From NCBI RefSeq assembly GCF_010389155.1, contig NC_057765.1, positions 9,672,001 through 9,736,000 on the forward strand: 64,000 bases of DNA, read 5' to 3'. Below are positions 34,140-46,658 of this stretch, piece by piece; position 1 is the stretch's first letter, and each line of letters starts with the position of its first letter. The stretch comes from Erigeron canadensis. Lineage: Eukaryota; Streptophyta; Magnoliopsida; Asterales; Asteraceae. The position numbers were made by a program, and so were the translations under genes. Under the pieces are notes generated by a model. That model saw only the letters and a program-made list of their open reading frames with translations. It was not told the origin of the DNA and ran no database searches.

Positions 34140-34945
34140 ATGCGTGTTTTAGTTTCATATTTTCCTTTCTAAAATTTTTCATTTTTAAAATAAAAATTGA
34201 AGTCATGAAACACGCATATGTCACGACACGCATATTGGTGTATTTGACATAAGAACACGCAAACTAGTCATATGCGTGTTTGACTTTGATGATGTCATCA
34301 AGAACACGCAAAAACTGGAAATTTGGAAGATGCGTATCTGGGTTCGAAGAACACGCATATTCCTCAAGAACACGCATATGCAGAACAACACCCCCAAAAT
34401 CCATCCAGTCGATTTTGAACCCTAAAACTCCTAAACATGGTATGAATAACACCCTATTAGTCCGATTTATTAGTTTTTAGGTTCCATTTCTTCATCCAAA
34501 CAGTGTTACTAGTCCTATTTAGAGATTTTGTTTTCGAAATACAAAACCCTAAATATTTGGTCATTTAAACACAAAATCTGGACTTAGAAAACATGTTAAT
34601 CATTTACCTTTGTTCAATAAGTGTTAATATATGTGTTTCTTGTGTCTAAAACACGAATGGATCAAGTTTTGTGAATCGGTAATGCGTGAACAGTGCTCGG
34701 ACATAAACGCGCAAATGTGGAGGGTTTTATGAAGAACACGCAAATGATTTAAAATTATATCATTAAATGCACATTATCTTCCTTTTATACCCATCACAAC
34801 ACGCATATCCTAGTCACTGTGTAGAGACGCGCATATTCGGCCCATTTTGCAAGAACACACATATCTGGCCCGTTATGCCAGAACACGCAAATTTAAGCCC
34901 AAAATGAAACATGCATAGTCAGCCCACTATGTTAAACACGCATAT
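34140..34945 (+). repeat. cluster of ACACGCA(T/A)AT motifs
   Basis: About 14 copies of ACACGCATAT or ACACGCAAAT, often as AAGAACACGCA, are scattered over 0.8 kb with a few inverse TGCGTGTT copies. Spacing is irregular (20-330 bp), so this is not a normal tandem array. Confidence 0.7.
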
Positions 34946-35281
34946 AACACTTAGCTTAAATTTCGATTCATGTGAACCTTGACTTACCAAAAGTCAACCT
35001 TCACGAACTTGATTAACACTTTGAAAATTCACAAAGAATTTTCTTGACCTTGGTACGATTAAGGAAAAGAATTCTTTAAAGAACACGATAAAGCCAAATA
35101 CAAACACCTTTTGTATTATAATTTATCGTAATTTTCTCATTAAAGAAATCCTCAATAAATGCCACAACCCTTAAACAAATTTACAATGTACGATCATTAA
35201 ATTAAGACCTGATATGTCACTAACTAATGAATTACAAAGAATCATTGTTAAGTATTTGACATTAACAAATATTGAACACAA

Positions 35282-35560
35282 TCAATGTTGTTTCATAAAT
35301 TCAAATACAACAAAAATAAAGACATAAGATTGAATAACACGATAAACAATCTCTCCATCTATATCTTCATCTCCGTTTGAATTTTGCTGAGTTGTTGACG
35401 TGTAAGTATATTCTGCTTCCATTTTAAGCTTGAGTTTTCTCCATTCAGTACTGGATATACCCAATTTGCATACACTTTTGAGACCCTTAATCTGAACGGT
35501 TGACACACATCCATTTAAGATAAATGAGTCTGCGACCACATCAGCAAATTCATGAGATCT
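35282..35560 (-). other. unidentified open frame, possible exon
   Basis: On the minus strand an acceptor-like TTGTATAG is followed by an open frame of about 90 codons containing SHEFADVVADSFILNGC and KLGISSTEWRKLKLKMEAEY, then an acidic NGDEDIDGE. The composition looks protein-like: charged, low in cysteine, with no homopolymer bias. I do not recognise the family. It may be a captured exon or the last exon of a decayed gene. Confidence 0.3.
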
Positions 35561-36765
35561 ATACAACACATGTATTCATCTCAAAGGTAAATAATTGAGC
35601 TTATAAATACTTAAACAGATACATAACATATACACAATGACTGATTCTCCCAATTAAGATTAGAATCAAAGCCTTTATCATGTTATCTCACACATTAAGT
35701 ATCTTGGACTCAATTATTTAAAGTAAATTGTAAATCAAAATATCTATCAAGTACATCAACTTAGTGACTCCGCTTGACCTATTTTGACCGAAAACTTAAG
35801 TATTTCACGTAATCTTTCGAGCAATTTAATTACAAGACCCAATTCGATGTGTACTAAACACACTCAAATTTGTCTTTACTTACACTACACCTTTATCACG
35901 ATACACATTTATTCAGTGTTCACACAGAACACAGCTAACTCTCCCTGGAAACCAGATATCCTAAACAACAATGTCTCTCGTGCAATAGAACCCTTTTATT
36001 ATTAGTAAGAGCCTTACGGAGCATAAAGTTACAAAATCAATCATAGTAACTTTAGAATCATATATACTCTAACAAATCTTGTAATAGTCATGTTTAATAC
36101 TGTCTTTACAATATACCTTATGAATCATAAAGTTAAAAAATCAGTCACAGTAATTTTATAGTTTTCCATAAAGTTATATCGAATTGGATCCTATATATAT
36201 GGTTTCCACTTTCGGCCATTTAAATTTAAAATAATGTATATACAATGTCTAACTTCCCTGATCATCCACGTGTAGCTCTTGGGTATATTGCAATCGACAT
36301 CTTTCGATCACTTTCTGATTCGTTTAATTAGGGTCTTTCAAAATCGTTTATGATTAAATACTTTTTAACAATAACAATAACAATCTATCTATCTATCTAT
36401 ATCTATAATATAACTAAAACAGGAGGTTGGAGGTACATTTGACATCCTTAATTCCCCTCCTTTAGCCTAATCCTCCATCCATATTAATCCTCTAATTTTT
36501 TTAATATTAATCTAAATTAATTTACACTGTTGGTTTTCCATCATCAATTTACACTTTAACCCAATCTAAAACAATTAATTTACACTTTTTGGTTTCTCAT
36601 CACCAATTTACACTTTTTAACTCAATTTAAAAATAATTAACTTACACTTTTTGATTTTCCATAACCAAATTACACTTTAACCCAATTTAAAAATAATTAA
36701 TTGTACTTTTTGGTTTTCCATCACCAATTTACACTTAAAAATAATTAATTTACACTTTTTGGTTT

Positions 36766-37697
36766 TGTTAGGTCCAGCTTTACGGGAGTCGCTCCAGACA
36801 TGAAGACTGGAGCTCCACTGAAGATTTGTCCACAAATAATAGAAGACCAGTGAACCACTTACTTGTACAGGAATCTGGATTCTACCAGATTGGTTCATTG
36901 GACCTCACTCCAGTCAAGATCTCTCCACTGAAGACATTTTTACTGAAGTCGAAGACTGAAGTCTGAAGAAAGAAGACTGACAAATGACGGGGCCCACTAA
37001 CAGTCTTACCAGATCTCCTGACTGGAGTCCTTGTCAGTGTTCTAGACCTTACAAAGTCTGAACACTGATTACGAGGAATTGACTTGCTTACCTTTAGACG
37101 CTTTTATCGGATAAATACTTCTCCCTTGTTAAAAGTCTTACGCGCGTGTAAAGGTGGTTGGTTAAAGTATGAAAGGTCACATCAATGTAACTTTATTCTT
37201 GTACTTTAATCAATACATTTAAAGAATAAATATTATTTCCTTAAATGTATGAACCTTTATTTGTGCGGCAAAAAGAATATAATATTAATTATTTTTGCCT
37301 ATAAATACCAAGTCATTTCCCTCGTCCAAGTTACTTTTTGCAAATTGGTGAATTTGTCTAAATACTCTCGATGTAAACAGTTATACTTCACAACTTTAAG
37401 TATTTCGATCAAGGAGAATATTTGGCAAACATAAATCACTTGTAATTCATAGATTGTTTACATACTTACATTTGTATTATCTAGGTTCCGCAACAATCTT
37501 GAATTTTATTTAACATCAATAAATAAAATACATTTGAAAATTACATTGTGTCTCACCATTTAATTATTTACTTATTTATTGCTTTTAAGTCTTGTATTAC
37601 TTACTTATTTACTTGCATTATATTTAAAGTGATACTAGTCATTTCTAGTTCAATACTTGACTTGTTAGTCTACACACCATCGTGTGGGGACTTCACA
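36766..37697 (+). mobile_element. LTR-like insertion with perfect 5-bp duplication, in repeat copy 2
   Basis: TGTTAGGTCC...GGGGACTTCACA (932 bp) is flanked by GGTTT at 36761-36765 and 37698-37702. It interrupts the same minisatellite position as in copy 1, so insertion preceded the duplication. It has the size of a solo LTR, but comparison with copy 1 suggests it is an internally deleted version of a longer insertion. Confidence 0.65.
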
Positions 37698-37974
37698 GGT
37701 TTCCATCACCAATTTACAATTTCAACCAATTTAAAAATAATTAATTTACATTTTTTGGTTTTATTGGTAATTTATAATATAACTCACGTACGACAAAAAA
37801 AAAAATTACGATCAACTACAAAAGGGTTTTTTCTCTTTATATACTTTGCACATAATTAATCATTATTATTATTTTTTAACATTGAATTCTTATATTATTG
37901 TTATTATTATTTCTTTTAATTTAGTTTGTTGTCCATTATAGGTTCGTTATGGCTTTTGTTCAACAATACAAAAT

Positions 37975-38146
37975 ATGACCACATTAGTTCATCTTGAAAA
38001 TCTTAAGCCAACACATGTTAACCATCATTTACGACTCCGTGTTGTGCATGTATGGACTGTTTCGGAGTGGAACAACCCGAAGAAATTCAAAACGTTTGAG
38101 ATGGTCTTTGTTAATGAATTGATATGTATTTTTCAAATTATATAGT
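37975..38146 (+). pseudogene. RPA70-like OB-fold exon, copy 2
   Basis: Equivalent to 29194-29355. The upstream ATG frame is shifted here (MAFVQQYKI then stop), but from the internal ATG the frame stays open and reads MTTLVHLENLKPTHV, then LRLRVVHVWTVSEW. Few replacements separate the copies in this part. Probably a captured fragment. Confidence 0.5.
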
Positions 38147-38602
38147 TTACACTTTTAGAATATAAGAAACTGTAAATTTTTTATTTAGCTAAAGTTGAAA
38201 AAAAAAGTAATCTGGAATCAATAATTATATGGAGTTAAATTTCGTATGTTTCTTCTTTATCTTTCGTATTGATTAAGTTGTGATATATGAATTAACTAAT
38301 TTAAATATTATATATTAAATTTTGTATTTTTAACTTATATTAATTATTAAGATTTACGATTATATCTTTCTATAACCTTTTAAATATAAAGTCTAAATTT
38401 GCTATGAGTAGGGTTATAATTACTTTAATATATTGACTTTGATTATTTTGATATTGTTTTGAAAATAGCTTGTAAGTCTCTTGGGTCTTACTGAACCGAG
38501 ATTGACTTAAGGATATGTTGAGGTGCTGAATTTCTCGAGATAACCCACGGTTACTACATCTACCTTTTATGATATATATATATATATATATATATCAACA
38601 AT

Positions 38603-38740
38603 AGAGATTCTTTAGCACCTTAACCCATAAAGCCTCCGGAGAGCTTACATAGCGCCATTTCCATTTTAAAAGGAGGCCTTTATTGAGAGCATATAGCGAT
38701 CCAATCCCAATACCGCCACAATCGTTACACATTCAAGATT
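38603..38740 (-). pseudogene. LINE reverse transcriptase fragment (C-terminal part)
   Basis: The minus strand reads CGGIGIGSLYALNKGLLLKW, then WRYVSSPEALWVKVLKNLY. This is the GGLGIGSL..N.ALL.KW.WR...E..LW motif found after the polymerase domain of plant LINE elements. Only about 45 codons remain, without a target duplication or A-tail that I can see. Confidence 0.7.
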
Positions 38741-39736
38741 TTTTCAACATCAACTTGTGAACTTTGTTTTAAAAAAATATCTATACATGTAGAAATAGGG
38801 ACATTCATATGTGTACACCGAACCACACATTTGTATCACACAAACACAGATGATACGATAGGCATACATATGTGTACACCAAATTTCATATGTGTACATA
38901 TCCCATTATCACATATGAAATATATAAAAATAGGTGCATACAAACTAAAACTCTATGTATACAACTGAAGTCACATGTAAACAATTCATGTACACATATG
39001 AATACTTCGTATATTATAATAGAATATTTTTTATAGTAGTGTAAATCATATTATTCAATTTTATTTTTTTTTTGATAATAAAGGACTAAAGGTATATGTC
39101 TCAGTAATTTTTTCATAATGATTGGACTAAAATATTTGTATTAATTGATAGAAGTTGACTAATTCAAATATGAAGAAAGTTGACAATTTTATTTTGATTT
39201 TGTAGTAAACACCGATCCCATTAATTTCGTACGTTTCAGTTTGTATTTTATATTCCAATTATGCCCTTATCAATTTTTATTCACTTATAAATTAATTTTT
39301 ATTCAGAATAATTACACAAATACTATCATGTCATTTTGACCTTTAATCTATTTCATCTAATGAACATGATTAGTTATCGACAATTTCTTAGTTCTAGTAC
39401 TATATATATATATATATATTCTCAATCAAGTGTGTTAGTAAATCAATTGAGGTCGAATCATTCTTTTTTGTTATAGTTATATAGCTGGTTATAAACCTTT
39501 GAAACACAAACATAACTAAGTAACGGTATAATTGATATTTAAGTAGTTATATGATATAGAAACAGTCAAACATAAACATATATAATGTATACTTTGGCGA
39601 TATATATGATGGAAAAGTTACAAAAAAAATTGATACATGACATAATAAAAAATGTGCCGAAAGAAAAAGTAATCCATCCTGATACACATAAGAAAACTGG
39701 ATCTTATATACTGCTTTCTTTAAATATGTCTTCGTT
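38741..39736. other. intergenic region downstream of the dicarboxylate transporter
   Basis: 38800-39010 has several ACACATATGTGTACACC-like words in both orientations, suggesting an old foldback without resolvable ends. An AT run lies at about 39402-39418. No gene is supported. Confidence 0.45.
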
Positions 39737-42700
39737 TTAACCACTCTTGTTCTTCACGAACACAAATGCTCCTGCCAAAATGGGAAATTACTTTAAAATG
39801 AAGGAATACTAGCTAGACCAACTTTAACGCTACATGTGTTCCCGGCATTTTCAATCAGAAACATGAACTTTCGGCATATCCGTTTCTACGGTATATAAAA
39901 TAGAATTTTCCTAATAATAGCTTAAGGCCTAAATGCATAATTTTTTTTACCTTAACTCTTGAATTATACGATAAAAGGCATAACTTTTTATGCACGAGAA
40001 TAACAATACATAAACAACTGCAGTACTCAAAAGAATCGAAAAGAAAACAAAATTAAAAGTATATGAAAAAAATAAAATTCAAAAAGAGAGAAACTTTTGA
40101 AAATAGATGAGGAATTTTTTAAATTTCATGGTAAAATTTAAATTTTGAAGCGGGCATTCACCCGCTTTGCCCCCCTTAGTACCGGCCATACCCATAGCGC
40201 TGTTATTAGCAAAAACATAAGTAGGATATTGAATTAAGCGTACCAAGAGTGGGCATCAAAAGTGACAATGCTAGTGTTCCTGCAATCTTTAGAGGCAAGC
40301 CAGTCTTAAGCATATCTACAATATCTATATGTCCAGTTGAGAATCCTACGATATTTGAAGGGGTTCCGGTGGGAAGTAAGAAAGCAAATTGAGCTCCAAT
40401 GGCTCCGGGAATCATAAGGAGAAGAGGGTGGACATGAATCTCTTGCGCGATTTGGATGAGTAGCGGTACAAGAAGAGTAGTCACGGCATTGTTGGATGTG
40501 AACTCGGTGATGACTCCACTTATAATACAAATACTCGGCGCAATGGCCAAGTAGGGGGTCTGTCCGAGAAAGTCGAGTGTTTTAGACAACTCATCTGCAA
40601 GACCACTTGTTCTTACTCCCTCTGCTATTGCAAAACCAGCCCCAAGTAATAAGACAATATTCCATGGTAATTTTTTGCATTTATTCCAATCCATTAGCTT
40701 CTCTCCTTCTTGTTTTTTATTAGGGATTATGAAGAGTAGAGTTGCCATCATCACCTAATTATTAAACAAATTCAAAATCCATTAGCTAAGCTAGCTAGTT
40801 TAGTATTTTAAAATACATTTTTATATGAACCAATTATCACATTTAAGTAACTTTTTTTCAAAAAAAGAGTAAACTATACACTAATAATCTCTATGGATTT
40901 ACAAAAACTTCACAAGACCTAGCAGGATTCGAACCCTGGTCTGTGGATAAAATCTGTCCATGGCTCTACAGCCGTCTCTGGGCAATTGCCCGTTGATCTA
41001 AATAACGTAATGCTAATTGAGAAACAATGGATACTCACGCTAACAGTTCCATCACCAGCACGGTTATTGAAAAGGGCTCCCCATCCAGGAATATCGTCCG
41101 TAATGCTTCGCGTCATCCACAAAATAATTAACGTCTACACCAAGCCAAATACAAAACTACGTTTAGAATCAATCACATTATTCAATTTCTAAAGTACTTC
41201 AACTCTAATCAATACCATCCTTAAACTTACTGAGAACACAGCTAGTACCATTTTTTCAGCAAAAGCCATTGGACCTATATATACACATACAAATTAAAAT
41301 ACATAATATTAGTCCCTAAAAAGTGTGGATATCATATAATAATATGTACCATAACCATTAAATTTTCATTTGTTCCAAATATAAAAATTTACATGTTTTA
41401 TATCTATTAAACCACACTACTTTTGAACATTGATTGTTAGATTAAACATAAAAAGATGGGCGTGTGTAAAGTTGGGGAAAAAACTCAAAACCGAATCCGG
41501 TCAAAGTTAGGTTTGACCAAATCCAATTCGGGTTTTGAAATCCTGGCGGTTTAAAGCTGTTTTGGGTTTTTGTGTTTTCAGACCGGCTAAAAAGCGGGTT
41601 CAATCGGGTCGGGCTCGATATTTGGCAAACAAAAAAAAACAGTAAAAAAACGATACATATTTATATAAACCATTTCGGGATGGGTCAAACCTGATTTTAA
41701 CCCACTAGTACTCGTGTGACTTAAAAAGTTAAAAAGGAGGAAAACAAAAACATGTTGAATGATAGAGACATATATAGAGTTGGGCTGAACGTACCTAATA
41801 AATCAAGTTCTCTTTGTAAATGGGCTTTATCCAAGTAAGTTGAAAGAGTTGGACTGGAGCTTCTTGGACAATAAATAAGACAAAGTATAGCCCACAAAGC
41901 AAAGAAGAGTAACAAGGCCAAGGGAAACCCAAAGTAAAACCATGTGTTAAAGCTTATAGGATCTGCTTCTGGAAAATAGCTTTTCCACATTCCAACCAAT
42001 ATTAGGTTTACACCTGTCCCTGTTAATGTGCTCATTCCCCCAATTGCCGCAGAGTATGTGACCCCAAGAACCACTGCTTTGCAAAACTTACTTGCCTCGC
42101 TCGACGACGATGAGGAGGTGGAACTTGGCAACCTTTGGAGGATTCCGGTCGCCACTGGCATCATCATGACGGCGGCCGCCACATTGTGCATCCACATACT
42201 TACGAATGCCGTTGTGGCACATATCCCTAAAAGTAAAAGTTGTGGGTTTAATGGATCTCCACAAAACAATAGCGTTATCTGCACCACGTTGAGATATACA
42301 TATGTAAATACTCAATGTCGGTAAGAAAATAGGTGATAATCTAATTTCCAAATTATTGCGTAAAATAAGTCCAAATATGATTAAACTCAACGAAATATGG
42401 ACCATCATCATCCTATACTAATTAAAAATAGAATAAAATTGAAATACATTATATTGCTTAGAGAGTTCCTAACATTTTTCTAATCCATTTATCATTTGTT
42501 TGTTACTCATATAACTAGAACAATATCCGTGCGTTGCTCGGGTACATCAAATAAAAAACATTTCTAACTTATACTACGTATTTTTTATATATCTTTCATC
42601 AGCAATATATATAACCATTTACTATGTATATATAGAAATATATAAAATATTTTTTAAAATGATTAAAAAAATTTATTAAAAGTTGCATAAATTTTTTTCG

Positions 42701-44891
42701 AACCACAAGATTTCAACGTGTAAGAAAGTTAAATAATAATAAAATATTTATAGTAAAATTTACATGTTATTATCTTGTTCTTCAAAAGGATTTTTAGGAT
42801 ATTGATAAATCATCTAAACTCAATCTAACCATAGCTAGATGCCTAGATGACATTTAAAATAATCAAAGCATAAAATTTGAAAAGTGACTCACATATCAAG
42901 TTTTTAAAATTTTAGATTTGGTTTTTAACCCAATAATTAAATTATGTTGAATTACCATTCATTTCCCTTACAGTGCGATGATTGCAGCAGTAGTAATATA
43001 CAGTAATACATTGAATATTCAGTAAAACAAGGATGGGTGGCAAAATATGTGGATTAGATTGAAGTCGTGTACAAATTTATTATTTTGTTAGATAGCTATT
43101 GTTTCATAATTAACAATGCAATGATTAAACTATTAAAGTAACATATATAATATAATATAATATTATATAATATATATTATATATTATATATCGAGAGAAA
43201 CAGGTACATGTGGCCAACATATTTGGATTAGGTTCAAGTCGTGTCCAACTTTTTTTTTTTTTCTTTCGACAGTTATTGGTGGTGATGAATACTTTCGTGG
43301 ATTGTTACTTACTTATCCACAACCACAAGAAGAGGAAAAAAACAAAACCGAGTTTTTCATAATTCCTGAAAGGTCATGAATGATGTATCTGAATTTTTGC
43401 ATTGTTTTGAAAATGAGCTTATAAACTGACAAACAACATAACGATATTTTCTCTTAAAAAAATTTATGCATCACCCAGAAAAAATAGTAAAGCCAGTTCG
43501 AACTGGTTTTAGCTTTATATTTTTAAAATCTTTTTATGATAATATATGTATTTTAATGTTATTTAGATTGTTTAATTTGTTGAGTTTAAACATATGTTTT
43601 GTTGTTATAGCTATTAAAATATATATTTTAGTAGACTTTAAATGCATTAATTTTTATCTATTGTAGCAATTTTAGTAATATTTCTCTGAAAATATAGTTT
43701 GATTTAACCGGTCAACTGAACCCGATTGGAACATTTGTCTGGACCCAATCAATTCGATTACGCCAATATATAAGTCTTATTCGTTTTCCACCATCCGCCA
43801 CGTTTTAGCTAGTCATCAATTTATGTAAAATTCCAATAGAAATATAAGAAATGAAAATAAATTAAGGTATTAGTAATTGTACGCACCAAATTTTTAACTT
43901 CAGTATTAAACACATATAAATATCAATTACATCAAGATTAAATTAAACCCATTTAGATAATATTTGATTTTGATTTTAATATTATCATTTTAACTTGAAT
44001 CTTGTTTAAAAAGTAAATAAAAGTGAGACACATTTTAGGTAGATTGGTTAATTATATATAGAGATTAGAGTAGAGAGGGAGGTTATTATGCGATTTAGCA
44101 TGCGAAGTGTCGTAAAAACTAATTTTCGAGCGGATTGCACCCTTAAGGGTAGCAGTAATAGATCATAGAAGTTGATAATTAGTGATGAATGCTCTAATTA
44201 CTGACAGCAACCCTTAGCTATCATGGGTCCGTCATGGGTGAAATACTAACAAAAACATATATATTTGTCATTGATAGTTAAGTTTGATTGATAGTTAAGT
44301 TGTACAAGTTAACTATTAGTGACGTGCATCTTTAGTTAGATACATTTCAGTTAAGTTGTATATATTGACTTTTGCGTGCGTATATATATACACACTATTA
44401 AAAAAATTGACAGTAGTGTAGTAATTAGTAAAAAATGAGATGTGGTCCGGATGGAGCTTACATACATTCAAGGCTAACCTTCTATGGATGTTGTAATGCT
44501 CAACAGCAAGAGCAAGAATAAAACTTCCAAGAACAAGGGAAATGACATCATCCATATATGAGTGTGCCACCACATCAGCATCCGCAATCCCAAAAATAGG
44601 GAAAAGAAACAGGGGTGACATGGATGTTATCGGCATGGGTACGGCCTCAGTGAGCCACCAAGCGAACACCCATGCAAGCACCCCCAACATATTACGGCTA
44701 GAATTATCAAACTGGTCATTAACAAATATACATATAATACTGCATAGCAGAGGACCCAAAAGTATGAAGAAATTTTTTAGGGTGAAAATCGATTTGATTC
44801 GGGTGTGGAAGCTAATTGACCGGTGGATTGACGAACCTTCTGTTTTTTCATGTAACGGGAGGAGCGGGGAGGAGTTCATGGTATCATCCAT
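39737..44891 (-). CDS. TDT: tonoplast dicarboxylate (malate) transporter, DASS/SLC13 family
   Basis: Six exons with GT-AG borders join in frame: 44891-44466, 42278-41795, 41274-41231, 41134-41039, 40754-40244 and 39771-39737 (1596 nt, 531 aa, against about 540 for Arabidopsis TDT). The family moves malate and other dicarboxylates across the vacuolar membrane, affecting cytosolic pH and carbon storage. The protein has many hydrophobic segments from residue about 38 on. Family landmarks are [74 protein letters not shown] and [12 protein letters not shown]. The first substrate/ion loop reads HNV where animal members have SNT; the second has SNN. The C-terminus is a short [10 protein letters not shown] tail on its own 35-bp exon. 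The complete structure without stops suggests a working gene. Intron 1 (2.2 kb) carries a Helitron end and intron 4 a SINE-like element. Confidence 0.92.
40905..41015 (-). mobile_element. SINE-like element in transporter intron 4
   Basis: The minus strand has a perfect B box, GGTTCGAATCC (40935-40925), preceded by TAGATCAACGG (41000-40990), one mismatch from the A-box consensus. The rest does not fold as a tRNA, so a tRNA-derived SINE remnant fits better than a tRNA gene. It lies between exons 4 and 5. Confidence 0.5.
42515..42560 (-). mobile_element. Helitron 3' terminus in transporter intron 1
   Basis: On the minus strand ACCCGAGCAACGCACGG, then ATATTGTTCTAG, followed by T, matches a Helitron 3' end (hairpin then CTAG). 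The 5' end, expected to the right on the plus-strand map, was not located, so only the terminus is annotated. Confidence 0.5.
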
Positions 44892-46655
44892 AAAATTATG
44901 TAAGTATTATTATTGACACTAGATATACAGAGAATGAATGATGTGGTATGTTTGTGGTTGTGACTTGTGAATTTAAGTATGAGTATTTAAGGTCTAATAA
45001 TTCATATGTACGTGTCTTATATATGGTAGAACCGTACCCACATGGGCCATGGCCACGTTCAAATGTTATTGGTTTTGGATGAATCCCAGCCTTGGGCCAA
45101 ATTAGAAGGCCCTGCACAATAAGAGATATTCTCTATTTCAATTATTTCTAAAAACACACCCACATCTTTTTTTTTGGGCTTCCACCACGAATTCACAATC
45201 ACAATAATTCGTTTACAACGAAGTGTATATTAATAATCGAAAAGGACATTGGTTCAAATAAAACAATAACCAAAATAAAACAATCATTTTTTAACTGAAA
45301 ATCGTTTCGCTATAATAATCAAATACACAAATAGAGATATGCAAATTATGTTTATAAATAATGATAATAAAAATAAAGATTACAACACAAGAAAATAATG
45401 AGAGGATGATAGTACGTAGAACTATCTTGAATATTCAACTTCAAAAAAAAGAAATTCATAAAATAATAAAATGTCATTCTTTAATTTTAGGATAAAAAAA
45501 TGATGAATTTTTGATTAAGGATATAGATGAGGATTTATTGTGGAATGTGGATGACAGGGGCCCTTCTAGATGTATGACTGTTTGATAGAAGTGTGGTGTT
45601 CTTGAAATCTGCGGCTGCTCGGCGCTGTCTGTTCTAAATAAAAAGAACCCCTCGAAAAATATAAATAGCAGCTCACACAAAATAAAATGCCAAACCATTT
45701 GGGCTTGTAGACTAGTAATTAAGGCCCATTAAAAAATAAAAGGCAAGATGGTTCCTTTCTTTTTGAACTGAGATCCTCTAAAATTATTATTAATTTTATA
45801 GGTAAAGTTGATGATTTTGATCTTTTGATTAAAATCAAGGGTCAAATTTCAAATATCAATTTTGAATCTTAACCTTTAATTTTAATTCAAATATCAAGAT
45901 TCTCTCAACTTCACCTATAAAGTTAATAATAACTTTAGAGAATCTTAATCCTTTCTTTTTTGTGTTAATGGCCTGAGTAAGCAAAAGTGGGGCCGTTAGG
46001 CTTGTTTTTCCCAGCGGACTAGAACTACAAATACAGACAATAAAAGTTGTGAGAAGACTAATGGAATGTGGCATGTGGGAGTTTAGCCTTTTTCGGCTAG
46101 AACAAAGGGAAAAACAAATTAAAGTGTGTTGCGCTAGGCGATTGGTCAGTGAACAATACCAACAAGTTATATCAAATGGGTGAATGGCTTCTTGACTTCT
46201 GGGCTCTTTGCGTGTCTTTCGCAACTCATTTGCAATGGCATAAGTAAAACCCAAAGTCTCCCAATAATAATACGAGTAATGAAGATGAGGTTGGGATTTG
46301 TTGCTCGATCACAGCATCCAAATGAAAAAGAAATGGTCCGGTTCATTTGTCACACTACTTTACTTGATCACCAATTTAAATCGTTTTTATGTCCATTTTA
46401 ACTGTTAATTAGCTCCTCAAACATCAAAATGTTCCAATGAAGCTACAAAATGCTTATATAGCTAATAAGAAACCATAACACACAAACATATAACTGATAT
46501 CAGCTAACAAAACATGATGTAAATATATATATATATATATACTACTTAATATCAGAAACCTCAACTATTTGGAAGCATTTGACAATAGCCTAGTCCACAT
46601 ATATTGTAAATCAAACCTTCTGAAAATATACCTCCACGGATTCATAATAATTAAA
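44892..46655. other. intergenic region upstream of the transporter
   Basis: Contains the presumed promoter of the minus-strand transporter (no convincing TATA box found) and a MITE at 45768-45950. Open frames here are short and have no family resemblance. Confidence 0.45.
45768..45950. mobile_element. foldback MITE, about 180 bp
   Basis: The left arm is GATCCTCTAAAATTATTATTAATTTTATAGGT. The right arm read inward is GATTCTCTAAAGTTATTATTAACTTTATAGGT. The loop contains a GATCTTTTGATTAAAATCAAGGGTC-type inner inversion. The target duplication was not resolved. Confidence 0.65.
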
Positions 46656-46658
46656 AAT

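Larger units (their letters stand above)
33650..36180. other. AT-rich region upstream of the retrotransposon ORF
   Basis: 33700-34000 contains several degenerate copies of GAAACCATTTG(T/C)TTCATAA. 34080-34945 carries the ACACGCAT motif cluster. 35282-35560 holds one unexplained open frame. No reverse transcriptase, integrase or LTR was found, so it is unclear where the retrotransposon ends. Confidence 0.45.
36187..38595 (+). repeat. segmental repeat copy 2 (2.4 kb)
   Basis: Direct copy of 25861-29800, starting GGATCCTATATATATGG and ending at the same AT microsatellite. It lacks the 1.53-kb piece found in copy 1; the junction is at GTATTACT (about 37600). The two copies begin about 10.3 kb apart. 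Because homology starts upstream of the Helitron-like 5' terminus, the unit duplicated was larger than that terminus defines. Confidence 0.85.

Noticed and set aside
40925..40935. tRNA gene
   Set aside because: Only the B box is perfect; flanking sequence does not form the acceptor and anticodon stems.
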